A DNA stretch of 28,786 bases, from assembly GCA_024695725.1 (NCBI GenBank), contig JAILHQ010000062.1, positions 1 to 28,786 of the forward strand, given 5' to 3'. Source of the stretch: Cyanobacteria bacterium RUI128. Lineage in GTDB: Bacteria; Cyanobacteriota; Vampirovibrionia; Gastranaerophilales; Gastranaerophilaceae. The translations under genes were made by a program, and so were the position numbers. Below the pieces are notes generated by a model. The model saw only the letters and a program-made list of their open reading frames with translations. It was not told where the DNA came from and did not search any database. Positions 14,911 to 23,093 of the stretch are shown piece after piece. Numbering within the stretch: the stretch's first letter is position 1; each line of letters begins with the position of its first letter.

Positions 14911-15303
14911 TTAAAAATTCAATTTACTTCTTATTTCTTTCATCATAGGTTTTCTGATAGGCGCAATATTATCCTGCTGACTCACTGTCGTTTCGGATAA
15001 ATCTGCCTTATGAAAATTTCTTGCAGAAGTACGTTCGTACTCATTTACCCCTGCACCGTTTTCAAGTTTTGATATCAAAGTGGTTCTTTCAAGATCTCCC
15101 GCGATAAGAAATCTTTCATTTCCGTTTCTGATAACATACAACGTTTTTCTCGGAGATAAACTTAGAGAATCTTCTATTCTCAAATTATTTGCACGTTTAC
15201 CGCCGACAGTTCCAATATTGAACTTTTGATAAACATACAAAGCTAGTATGATAATTCCTATCATAGCCAAAAAGTACACTATAAAATGTGCCAAATATCC
15301 CAT
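14911..15303 (-). CDS. fliO: FliO-like export apparatus protein
   Basis: This 130-residue protein has one N-terminal membrane segment (about residues 5-25), then a small beta domain with the FliO pattern: LRIEDSLSLSPRKTLYVIRNGNERFLIAGD, followed by a low-complexity cytoplasmic tail ending in basic residues. FliO helps FliP assemble. The position directly before fliP, 18 bases away, supports the call. AAGGA is upstream of the ATG. Confidence 0.8.
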   Translation of the reverse strand: MGYLAHFIVYFLAMIGIIILALYVYQKFNIGTVGGKRANNLRIEDSLSLSPRKTLYVIRNGNERFLIAGDLERTTLISKLENGAGVNEYERTSARNFHKADLSETTVSQQDNIAPIRKPMMKEIRSKLNF

Positions 15304-15328
15304 CTTCCCAAGTCCTTATTTTTTCTTA

Positions 15329-16537
15329 TTATTCATCTAAATCAAAATCGCTGTAGTCGAATTCGTCGCCGCCTTCACCACCGGCAGGAGCAGCTCCCGG
15401 TGCTTGAACCGCGGCAGCCTGCTGAGGGATACCGCCTTCTGCAGGGAAACCGCCAGGAGCCGCACCAATACCTAATGCAGCACTTACGTTTGCGGCGGTA
15501 ACTTTTGCCACCTTAACACCGTATCTGTCGTTTACGATTACCAATTCGCCTTCTGCAACAACCTGGTCACCTACTTTTAAGGAAACCTTATTGTTGTATA
15601 CAGAGCTTATATCTACAACCAACCCCTCCTGAATATTTTTTAACTCTCCGAGGGATACTCTGATTTTTTCAAATTCCGCGCTCATTTCAAGCTGTAAGCT
15701 ATCCCATAAGCTGGTGATGTTGCTTGTATCCATGTCCTCATCTCCTCCATCATCTTCACTTCCGTTATCGTCATCCATAGGGATAATTATCTCCCTGTTC
15801 GGATTGACCGAGAATTTCTGAATAATACTGTCTGTTATCAAGGTCATCTCTCTTGCGTTACTGTTGTCAAATATAACAACATCGTCCACCTCTAACTGTT
15901 TTATGTCGTTTACAGAGAAGAATGTGGAACCGACTTTCAGCGTTACCTCAACAGGGCAATTTTTAAAGACCATATCATCAATTTTATTTTCGTCAGCTAT
16001 CGGAGGTAACATTTCCGGGGCAAGCACTGATTTAGGGAAAGATAATACAAATCTTGCACTCTCATCTGACGATAAATTTCTTAAAAAATAACTCAAATTA
16101 ATTGTTACAGGGTGTTTTTCAAGTTTTGTTTTATCAATATTACCTGCAACTTTTCCATACAAAAACTCATTAAAGGTTGTGATAATCTTAGCTTCCAAAT
16201 CGGAAATATTTGAAAGTTCAAATCTTTTATTACTCTTACCGAGACACTTATCCAGTATTACCTGAATTGCCTCCTGTGAGATTCTAATAAAGACGTCGTT
16301 TTTAGGGTCAAGTGAAATCTTGGTAACAAAGAAACTTACGTTCTGTGTAAGCACATTCATATTTTCACTTAGCCCGACCATTTTGAACTCAAAACCCGGG
16401 TCGAAAAATTCGTCACATGCCTGCTGAACAGGTGCTTCAAAGATATTTTTGAACCACGCGAACTGTGAATATAATTCACTGCTGAAGCTTGTTTTAATTG
16501 TATCGTTTTTTGTTTCCATTGAGTTACTATTCCCCAT
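15329..16537 (-). CDS. FliY/FliM-FliN-like switch protein with two SpoA domains
   Basis: This is a 402-residue protein. The N-terminal region (about 20-180) is like the CheC/FliM middle domain. A first SpoA-like domain is at about 190-245 (CPVEVTLKVG), a strongly acidic linker at 254-271, and the canonical FliN SpoA domain at 278-347 (KIRVSLGEL, VGDQVVAEGELVIV, YGVKV). It ends in an Ala/Gly/Pro-rich tail with an acidic close. The CheC-type phosphatase Glu/Asn motif is not clearly seen. FliN and FliY form the cytoplasmic ring that sorts export substrates and sets rotation. Two SpoA domains in one chain also recall SctQ of injectisomes. The first ATG (16537) has no clear ribosome site; the seventh codon, also ATG, has GGGGA upstream and may be the true start. 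Confidence 0.8.
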   Translation of the reverse strand: MGNSNSMETKNDTIKTSFSSELYSQFAWFKNIFEAPVQQACDEFFDPGFEFKMVGLSENMNVLTQNVSFFVTKISLDPKNDVFIRISQEAIQVILDKCLGKSNKRFELSNISDLEAKIITTFNEFLYGKVAGNIDKTKLEKHPVTINLSYFLRNLSSDESARFVLSFPKSVLAPEMLPPIADENKIDDMVFKNCPVEVTLKVGSTFFSVNDIKQLEVDDVVIFDNSNAREMTLITDSIIQKFSVNPNREIIIPMDDDNGSEDDGGDEDMDTSNITSLWDSLQLEMSAEFEKIRVSLGELKNIQEGLVVDISSVYNNKVSLKVGDQVVAEGELVIVNDRYGVKVAKVTAANVSAALGIGAAPGGFPAEGGIPQQAAAVQAPGAAPAGGEGGDEFDYSDFDLDE

Positions 16538-16598
16538 AAGTATGATATGACAAATAGCAGATTTGGGGCATCAACCTTTTGTATGATATTAGTGCATC

Positions 16599-16991
16599 TT
16601 AAAATTTCTGATTATGATAAGTTTCTATATATTTAAAGATATTTTGGGGAACGTCAACGGGAAAATCATAATTACCGCTGTACGGTGTAATTTTCAGCAT
16701 TGATTTTGATGAAGAAACGTACACAATTGATGCAAGAAACTTGCGGTTTCCTATTTCAAAAACTATGTATCCGCCCTTTGTTTGAATTTCTTTTATCTGA
16801 TAGTTATGCTCATTTATACCCGTAAGGGTTAAAAAATATAGTTTATCATACGGTATGGGGTAAATTTTTATGCAGTTTGACAGTTCGGGTTTTACAACCT
16901 GTGTATCGCTTACTGCAGGATTAGAATAAACAGGTACAACAAACACCCCTAAAAATAACAGTACGGTTAAGATTTTTATTATTCTTTCCAT
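16599..16991 (-). CDS. Unrecognised small secreted protein after polA
   Basis: This 130-residue protein has a signal peptide (MERIIKILTVLLFLGVFVVP, cleaved near VYSNP). The mature region is beta-rich, with segments KLYFLTLTGINEHNY, GGYIVFEIGNRKFLAS and MLKITPY. The family is not recognised. Its ATG lies 13 bases inside the 3' end of polA, so it is co-transcribed, and the fliY-like gene starts 61 bases downstream. It may belong to the envelope part of the flagellar locus; that is inference from position. The gene uses typical codons for the window. Confidence 0.75.
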   Translation of the reverse strand: MERIIKILTVLLFLGVFVVPVYSNPAVSDTQVVKPELSNCIKIYPIPYDKLYFLTLTGINEHNYQIKEIQTKGGYIVFEIGNRKFLASIVYVSSSKSMLKITPYSGNYDFPVDVPQNIFKYIETYHNQKF

Positions 16992-19693
16992 GATTCACCA
17001 CAGTTTATATCTACTTCCAGCGGAACCTTGAACGGCTGTCCCAGTTCCATACATTCAAGAACTATCGATTTGAGTTCTTCAATTTCTGATTTTTCAGCCT
17101 CGAATACAAGTTCGTCGTGAACCTGCATTACCATTTTAGATTTCATCTTCTTTTCAGTCAACATTTTATCGACCTTAATCATAGCCATCTTGATCAGATC
17201 TGCCGCAGTACCCTGTAACGGTTGATTTATTGCGGCACGTTCAGCAAACTCTCTTATCTGATAATTAGCACTTGAAAGTTCAGCGCCGAGGTAACGTTTT
17301 CTGCCGTAGAGGGTTTCAACATATCCGTGCTCGTGGACAAAATCTATTTTGTTTGTCATATAAAGCGCAATCTTTGGATATGATTCAAAGTATTTATCAA
17401 TAAATTCACCTGCCTCATCGTTTGAAATATTCAACGATTTTGCAAGCCCGTATTTTGACTGACCGTATACGATACCGAAATTAACCGCTTTGGCTTTTCT
17501 TCTCATATCTTTCGTAACTTCCTCTATCGGGACACCAAAAACTTTTGAAGCGGTAAGAGTATGAACATCAATATTACTGTTAAAGGCCTCGATTAAATGT
17601 TCATCGTCCGCCACGTGAGCCAAAAGTCTTAATTCTATCTGAGAATAATCTGCGGACAACATCATATAATTTTCCCTGTCCTGAGGGCAGAAGGCATTTC
17701 TTATTTTGTTACCTTCCTCTGAGCGGATAGGTATATTCTGCAAATTCGGATTAGAGGAAGACAATCTTCCCGTTACGGTGGTTGCCTGATTATAGGTTGT
17801 ATGTATTCTTCCGTCACGTTTGCTTATAAGAGTCGGAAGTGAATCAGTATAAGTAGAGCGCAATTTTGAAAACTTACGATGCTGAAGAATAAAATCACAT
17901 ATTTCATATTCATTAGCCAGCTCTTCCAAAATCTCTGCTGATGTTGAACGTTTACGTTTTTTAGATTTTATACCTAATCTGTCATACAAAACTTCCGCAA
18001 CCTGTTTCGGCGAATTTATATTGAAAGGCCCGCCTGCAAGCTGATAAATAAAGTCTTCCAGTTCTGCAAGTTTTTCCGTCATAAATTCAGACAGAGATTT
18101 CAAATACCCTGTATCTATAGCCACCCCTGTATATTCCATTTTTGCCAACACCGTTGTAAGAGGAATTTCTATCTCGCCAACAAGTTTCTTTTCTTCTTCT
18201 GATAAGTTTTCTCTCCAGTATTTTGTAAGGTTGTAGATGGCATAAGCCTCGTCACAGGCATACATACATGCAGAATGAAGAAGGTCTGAATTTAATTCCT
18301 TCTTTTCCGTCATAATATGGTTAAGAAAATCAAGCGCCTGTGATTCTATAAGATGGCTTCTGTTCGGATCTTTTACATAACTTGAAAGCAATACATCATA
18401 AGATATCCCGTCAAGGGTGATACCGTTTTCTTTCAGAACATAATAATTTCGTTTTGCATCATAAAACAGTTTTTTTACATTCTTATCTTCAAGCAGCGGT
18501 TTCATCAACGCAATATTTTCATCATTACCTTTGATAAAATAGTTGTTGTCATCCCCGACAGAAATTGAAAAACCGAGAATTACCGACTTATCATCATACG
18601 TATTTATCGCAAATTCTTTTGTCTTTATCTCATTTATAATTTTTTCCGTTTCTTCTCTACCGTCTAAAACTTTACACTCAAAATTAACGTCCTGAACGGT
18701 TTCCTTCATAGCCTGAGTGAACAGACCGAGCTGCCCGAAGGTTTCTTCTGCAGGTTTTTCTTCAAAAAGAGGGACTGCCTGCGGAACTTCTTGCTCCTGA
18801 GATTTTGAATTAAATGATGCAAGTATTTTATTTATATTTCTGATAAAGGAATAAAACTGCATATTCCTCAAAAATTCACTTACCTTATTAATATCCGGAA
18901 GAGCAACTTCGGCTTTGTCAAAATCAAAATCAATATCCACGTCAAGCCTTATAGTCGCAAGTTGCTGACTCAGTTTTGCAATATCTTTCCCTGCACAGAT
19001 TTTTTCTCTGACAGCCTTTTGCTGAATATTTTCACAATTTTCCAGCACGTTATCGAGTGTTTGATATTCGCCTAAAAGTTTCTGTGCTGTCTTTTCTCCG
19101 ATACCCTTAATTCCCGGAATATTATCTGAAGTATCACCTCTTAAACCTTTGTAGTCAATAACCTGATCAGGGTAAACACCGAGTTTGTCATAAACTCTGT
19201 TCCAGTTATATTCTATAAGTTCACCTTTTGACGGAATTAAAACCTTGATAAACCCTTCCTTATCAATAAGCTGAAAAGAGTCCTGATCACCCGTCAAAAT
19301 CAGGGTTTTGTGACCTAACTTAGCAGCACGTGTTGATATCGTACCGATCAAATCATCTGCCTCAAATCCCGGTCTTGTATAAATAGGAATGTCAAAAGCC
19401 TGAAGTCCCTGACAAATGAGTTCTAACTGGGTACCCAGAGAATCGGGCATAGATTCTCTGTTTGCCTTGTAATCTTCGTACATCTCTGTTCTGAAAGTTT
19501 CGTGAGAAACGTCAAACGTTACCGCAATAGAATCGGGTTTTATCTTTGAAAGCAAATCAAAGATTGCCTTAAAAAAGCCATATACTGCCCAGGTCGGTTG
19601 ATTTTCCGAATTCTTCATTGCGGTTCTTTCCAAGGCAAAAAACTGTCTGAATGCCAATGCGTGACCATCTATCAATACTAACGTTTTTCCCAC
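16979..19693 (-). CDS. polA: DNA polymerase I, proofreading domain degenerate
   Basis: This 904-residue protein has an N-terminal 5' nuclease (about 1-290, with DGHALAFRQF, GFEADDLIGT and GDTSDNIPGIKGIGEKTAQKLL), a middle exonuclease-like domain (about 340-520) and the polymerase. Motif A is DYSQIELRLLAHV (Asp682), motif B is RRKAKAVNFGIVYG and motif C is VHDELVFE (Asp860). In the exonuclease-like domain the metal-binding acids are lost: the first motif reads FAINTYDD instead of D-x-E, the second reads DAKRN where E. coli has NLKYD, and the third has YACDEAY with Tyr for Asp. It should fill gaps and remove primers without proofreading, as in Taq and many Gram-positives. The start is GTG with GAGGG 8 bases upstream. 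Confidence 0.96.
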   Translation of the reverse strand: MGKTLVLIDGHALAFRQFFALERTAMKNSENQPTWAVYGFFKAIFDLLSKIKPDSIAVTFDVSHETFRTEMYEDYKANRESMPDSLGTQLELICQGLQAFDIPIYTRPGFEADDLIGTISTRAAKLGHKTLILTGDQDSFQLIDKEGFIKVLIPSKGELIEYNWNRVYDKLGVYPDQVIDYKGLRGDTSDNIPGIKGIGEKTAQKLLGEYQTLDNVLENCENIQQKAVREKICAGKDIAKLSQQLATIRLDVDIDFDFDKAEVALPDINKVSEFLRNMQFYSFIRNINKILASFNSKSQEQEVPQAVPLFEEKPAEETFGQLGLFTQAMKETVQDVNFECKVLDGREETEKIINEIKTKEFAINTYDDKSVILGFSISVGDDNNYFIKGNDENIALMKPLLEDKNVKKLFYDAKRNYYVLKENGITLDGISYDVLLSSYVKDPNRSHLIESQALDFLNHIMTEKKELNSDLLHSACMYACDEAYAIYNLTKYWRENLSEEEKKLVGEIEIPLTTVLAKMEYTGVAIDTGYLKSLSEFMTEKLAELEDFIYQLAGGPFNINSPKQVAEVLYDRLGIKSKKRKRSTSAEILEELANEYEICDFILQHRKFSKLRSTYTDSLPTLISKRDGRIHTTYNQATTVTGRLSSSNPNLQNIPIRSEEGNKIRNAFCPQDRENYMMLSADYSQIELRLLAHVADDEHLIEAFNSNIDVHTLTASKVFGVPIEEVTKDMRRKAKAVNFGIVYGQSKYGLAKSLNISNDEAGEFIDKYFESYPKIALYMTNKIDFVHEHGYVETLYGRKRYLGAELSSANYQIREFAERAAINQPLQGTAADLIKMAMIKVDKMLTEKKMKSKMVMQVHDELVFEAEKSEIEELKSIVLECMELGQPFKVPLEVDINCGESWKE

Positions 19694-19747
19694 TTCTTAT
19701 TCCCTCAAGCTTTTATTTCATATTATTTATGATAACATAATTAGTAT

Positions 19748-19772
19748 GCAGTGAGTAGCGAATAGTGAAGAG
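19748..19772. repeat. GTGAATA-type heptad repeat in the polA/sdaAB spacer
   Basis: Three imperfect heptamers follow each other: GTGAGTA, GCGAATA, GTGAAGA. The 13 bases GAATAGTGAAGAG recur at 23072-23084 in another divergent spacer. Confidence 0.6.
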
Positions 19773-19810
19773 CTGTCTGAAAAATTTACAAATTTTAAAT
19801 GAGGTAATAA

Positions 19811-20467
19811 GTGAATAAGAAAACATTATTTGATGTAATATCTCCGATAATGGTAGGGCCATCAAGTTCTCATACAGCAGGCGCAATAAGACTCGGGCTG
19901 ATGGCCAGAAATATTTATTCAAAACCTGTCAAAAAAGTACTTTTCAGGCTCTACAACTCATTTGCTCAGACAGGGCTCGGGCATGGCACCCAGAAAGGGC
20001 TTTTAGCCGGAGTGTTGGGCTACGGAGTATCGGATACCAATATTAAAAACATATTTGATATAGTCAAAGACGTTGAATACGAATTTGAATATGCAGACGA
20101 TTTAAGCAGACATCCTAATTCCGTCGACATAAATATAAACGATGAAATGAAAATTTCGGGTGAATCGGTAGGCGCCGGGGAAATAAAAATAACCTCAATA
20201 AACGGATTTTCCGTAAGTATTTCGGGTAATTATCACACGATACTATTAATGTACAAGGACAAACCGGGTATGATTTCAACTGTAAGCAACATTATCCAGT
20301 CACAAAACATAAATATCGCATCTCTTCACTGCGACAGAAATGAAAAGGGCGGAACCGCATCTATGTATATTGCCCTGGATGTAGAAGCATCAGACAACAT
20401 TGTAAATATTATTTCAGGGATTGATGACGTATATTACACAACCCAAATAAGGAAGTTAGAAGTATGA
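19811..20467 (+). CDS. sdaAB: L-serine dehydratase, beta subunit (iron-sulfur type)
   Basis: This is a 218-residue beta subunit of the two-subunit L-serine deaminase, which turns serine into pyruvate and ammonia. The N-terminus has the family motif DVISPIMVGPSSSHTAGAIR (residues 8-27); the middle holds HGTQKGLLAGVLG-like sequence; and the C-terminus (about 148-218) is an ACT domain starting KPGMISTVSNIIQ. In this family the ACT domain binds serine as an allosteric ligand. The start is GTG with GAGGT upstream. The stop overlaps the alpha-subunit start as ATGA. Confidence 0.94.
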   Translation: MNKKTLFDVISPIMVGPSSSHTAGAIRLGLMARNIYSKPVKKVLFRLYNSFAQTGLGHGTQKGLLAGVLGYGVSDTNIKNIFDIVKDVEYEFEYADDLSRHPNSVDININDEMKISGESVGAGEIKITSINGFSVSISGNYHTILLMYKDKPGMISTVSNIIQSQNINIASLHCDRNEKGGTASMYIALDVEASDNIVNIISGIDDVYYTTQIRKLEV

Positions 20468-21342
20468 GTATAACCACATTTAAAGAATTAAAAGAGGCTT
20501 GCACAAAACAAAATAAAACCATTTGGGAAATTACCCAGTCTGAAGAGGCGGTAAATGGAGATACAACTGTTGAAAAGGTTCGCGAAGAGGTTTTAAAGCA
20601 TATAATCACAATGAGAGAAACCATAAAAACGGGAATGGATTCAAACGAAAAATCAGTAAGCAACTGGTGTGGAGATGACTGCGAAAAACTTGTAAAAAGA
20701 TACTCCGAACATCACGCCTTATTCGGAAAATTATACGAAAAAATTCTGACTTACGCGCTTGCAACCTCAGAAGAAAATTTAAGAATGGGCAGAATTGTTG
20801 CCTGCCCGACTGCAGGTTCCTGCGGTATAATACCCGGGGTGCTTGTTGCCTACTCAGAAGAAAACAACCTGTCGGATGACGAACAGATAAACTTTCTCAT
20901 AACCGCAGGGAAAATTGGAAGTATTATATCAAACAAAGTTCAGCTTGCAGGTGCAGTTGCAGGCTGTCAGGCAGAATGCGGAGTTGCCTCTGCTATGTGC
21001 GCGGGTGCTCTCGCCCAAACACTTGGCGGAGACGTTGACACCATCTTAAACGCAGTGGCACTTGCCATAAAAAACCTGTTAGGGCTTACCTGTGATCCCG
21101 TTTGCGGGCTTGTAGAAGTTCCCTGCATAAAACGTAACCCGATACTGTCAATACACGCAGTAAGTGCAGTAGAATTGGCTATGGCAGGAATAGAAAGCAA
21201 AATACCCGTTGACGAGGTAATAGATGCTATGCGTCAGACAGGGCAACTTATGTCTCCAATGCTCAAAGAAAGTTCACTCGCAGGACTTGCAACAACAAAA
21301 ACCGCACTTAAACTGAAGGAAATAATTTTTAATAACCAATAA
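20464..21342 (+). CDS. sdaAA: L-serine dehydratase, alpha subunit (iron-sulfur type)
   Basis: This is a 292-residue catalytic subunit. CPTAGSCGIIPG (Cys114, Cys120) forms the substrate and cluster loop; further cysteines lie in CDPVCGLVEVPC (Cys210, Cys214, Cys221), where the oxygen-sensitive 4Fe-4S cluster is bound. An alanine/glycine-rich helical core (GAVAGCQAECGVASAMCAGALAQ) is typical. The use of this oxygen-labile enzyme suggests an anaerobic life. It ends at 21342; the next base begins the stop of the convergent csaB-like gene. Confidence 0.95.
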   Translation: MSITTFKELKEACTKQNKTIWEITQSEEAVNGDTTVEKVREEVLKHIITMRETIKTGMDSNEKSVSNWCGDDCEKLVKRYSEHHALFGKLYEKILTYALATSEENLRMGRIVACPTAGSCGIIPGVLVAYSEENNLSDDEQINFLITAGKIGSIISNKVQLAGAVAGCQAECGVASAMCAGALAQTLGGDVDTILNAVALAIKNLLGLTCDPVCGLVEVPCIKRNPILSIHAVSAVELAMAGIESKIPVDEVIDAMRQTGQLMSPMLKESSLAGLATTKTALKLKEIIFNNQ

Positions 21343-22407
21343 TTATTTCTTTTTCTTATTTTTGTCGTTTTTGTCTTTTTTGCGCTTTTCTTTCTTTATT
21401 TCGTATATTCCTGTGTCATCCCAGCTGAATTTACGCACCTTTGAATTTTCCATCAAATTCCATCTGGACAGGTTTTCCATTGTATCAAAAGCTTTGTCGT
21501 AATCATTTTTTTTGCTTACCATTGACAGGCAAGGAATTCCCTCGTCCTTTGCAAGCATTTCAACCTTAGGGTCATAACCGACAGCCAGAGTTTTTACACC
21601 GTATTTTACGGCTAAAAGACAAGCGTGATAACGCATACCGATAAGACAATCATATTTTGATATATGATCTATAATATCCTGCTGTTTAAGCCCACAGACA
21701 AGTTTAACATTTATCTTCGGGTCAACCTGCTTCAGCTTATTAATAAATATCTGAGATACGCCCCTATCCATATCGTCCTGCAAGCACAACAATTCTATTT
21801 CTCTGTCAAAATATCTTAACTTAACCTGATTAACGATATTATCAAAAAGTTCGTCCGTTATATTGTTGAATTTTCTGAGCTGAATTCCTATTGTTTTCGT
21901 TCTTTCAGGCTGAGATACTTCAAGACTGTACGCTGGATCACAAACAAGTTTTGCCTGTTTAACCTTCCATTTATTCATTAGCTCCATACTTTTTTCATCA
22001 CGAACAGACACAAAATCAGCTTTTCTAAGCAGCTTTTTGACCATACCCGGAGAATACCAGCCCTTTATCGGCCCTATTCCCTGAGCAAAGATAACAACTT
22101 CTTTCCTGCAAGCTTTTGCAAGTTTTATTATTGATGAATAGAAAAACAGACTTGCACTGCTTGTTACATTCTGAAGTAAACTTCCTCCGCCCGATATCAG
22201 AACATCACAAGATATAATCTCTTTTAAGACGTGATCAAAGGAAAATGCACTCACCGTATGAACCCCGTACATTTCATACGTTTTTCTCGGATTATGACTT
22301 AAAACAGTAACCTTACAGTCCTTCAGTTTATCCAGTAACAAACTCAAAATTAATTCATCACCGAAATTACCCGCACCATAATATCCTGATATTAGAATCT
22401 TCTTCAT
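21343..22407 (-). CDS. csaB: Polysaccharide pyruvyl transferase, CsaB type
   Basis: This is a 354-residue protein. It begins with GYYGAGNFGDELIL, the CsaB signature; LISGGGSLLQN (about 71-81) and IFAQGIGPIKG (108-118) follow, then SVRDEKSMELM, and in the C-terminal half IGMRYHACLLAVKYGVKTLAVGYDPKV, the GT-B-like nucleotide side. CsaB adds pyruvate ketal to a secondary cell wall polymer, which in Gram-positives and cyanobacteria anchors SLH-domain surface proteins. The very lysine-rich tail (DKNDKNKKKK) is unusual. AAAGGA precedes the ATG. The upstream aldolase gene ends 6 bases away. Confidence 0.88.
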   Translation of the reverse strand: MKKILISGYYGAGNFGDELILSLLLDKLKDCKVTVLSHNPRKTYEMYGVHTVSAFSFDHVLKEIISCDVLISGGGSLLQNVTSSASLFFYSSIIKLAKACRKEVVIFAQGIGPIKGWYSPGMVKKLLRKADFVSVRDEKSMELMNKWKVKQAKLVCDPAYSLEVSQPERTKTIGIQLRKFNNITDELFDNIVNQVKLRYFDREIELLCLQDDMDRGVSQIFINKLKQVDPKINVKLVCGLKQQDIIDHISKYDCLIGMRYHACLLAVKYGVKTLAVGYDPKVEMLAKDEGIPCLSMVSKKNDYDKAFDTMENLSRWNLMENSKVRKFSWDDTGIYEIKKEKRKKDKNDKNKKKK

Positions 22408-22413
22408 ATATTA

Positions 22414-23022
22414 CTATCCTTTAATTTGTTCAAGAATCTTTTTTGCCTTCTTTGAAATCTTATCTAAATCTTTTTCACCACACAAATCTCTGCCGATACC
22501 AACGACTTTTGCGCCTGAAGCAATATAATCTTTTATTTCATCGCACTTGATATTACCCATCGGCATTACATTCAAAAACGGCATCTGCCTTAATATATCT
22601 TCTATGTACAAAACCCCACCCAAAGCTGTTGTTGGGAAGATTTTGATGAGCGGCATTCTTGCCTTCCAGGCGATATATGCTTCCGTTGCCGTTGTCGCAC
22701 CTGCTATGAACGGAACACCGATATTTTTCGAAATTTTTACCATATTCATCTGAAATATCGGAGATGAAAACATTGATGCACCCGCTTCAAAGGCTGCATT
22801 TGCCTGCCAGGTTGTAATTATACTTCCTGCGCACACATTTGCTTTCTTTGATATTTTTGAAATAACTTCATATATTTTAGCGTTTTCTACATTTATCTCA
22901 AGAATTTTTACACCGCCATCTATTAAGGCATTTGCAATATCTTCTGCCCTGCTTGGATCTTCTTGTCTGATAATAGGGTATAACTTCTCTTCTCCCAGTG
23001 TTTTTATTAAGTTTTTATTCAT
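22414..23022 (-). CDS. eda: KDPG/KHG-type aldolase (Eda family)
   Basis: This 202-residue class I aldolase has the Schiff-base lysine Lys127 in LIKIFPTTALGG, the catalytic-base region GVKILEINVENA (38-49, with Glu42) and Arg19 in PIIRQED. Normally these enzymes cleave 2-keto-3-deoxy-6-phosphogluconate into pyruvate and glyceraldehyde 3-phosphate. The usual TLRT stretch after the Glu reads NVEN here, so substrate choice may differ. It is paired with csaB; pyruvate is common to both, but a link is not shown. AAAAAGGA precedes the ATG. Confidence 0.85.
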   Translation of the reverse strand: MNKNLIKTLGEEKLYPIIRQEDPSRAEDIANALIDGGVKILEINVENAKIYEVISKISKKANVCAGSIITTWQANAAFEAGASMFSSPIFQMNMVKISKNIGVPFIAGATTATEAYIAWKARMPLIKIFPTTALGGVLYIEDILRQMPFLNVMPMGNIKCDEIKDYIASGAKVVGIGRDLCGEKDLDKISKKAKKILEQIKG

Positions 23023-23045
23023 AATATTGTCCTTTTTCTCTGTGT

Positions 23046-23074
23046 ATTATATCATAATGAGAGTAAACAGTGAA
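23046..23074 (-). promoter_or_regulatory. Promoter of the eda-csaB operon
   Basis: The minus strand has TTCACT (23074-23069), a 17-base spacer and a perfect TATAAT (23051-23046). The -35 element lies inside the GTGAATA heptad repeat, which could therefore influence both this operon and the divergent cyclase gene. Confidence 0.6.
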
Positions 23075-23084
23075 TAGTGAAGAG
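23064..23084. repeat. GTGAATA-type heptad repeat in the eda/cyclase spacer
   Basis: GTAAACA, GTGAATA and GTGAAGA follow each other, ending in the GAAGAGGG that serves as ribosome site of the cyclase gene. The pattern matches 19748-19772. Confidence 0.6.
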
Positions 23085-23093
23085 GGTTAAATT

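Noticed and set aside
19781..19796. AAAATTT-AC-AAATTTT palindrome before sdaAB as an operator
   Set aside because: It is short, made only of A/T apart from the centre, and easily expected by chance in such a spacer.
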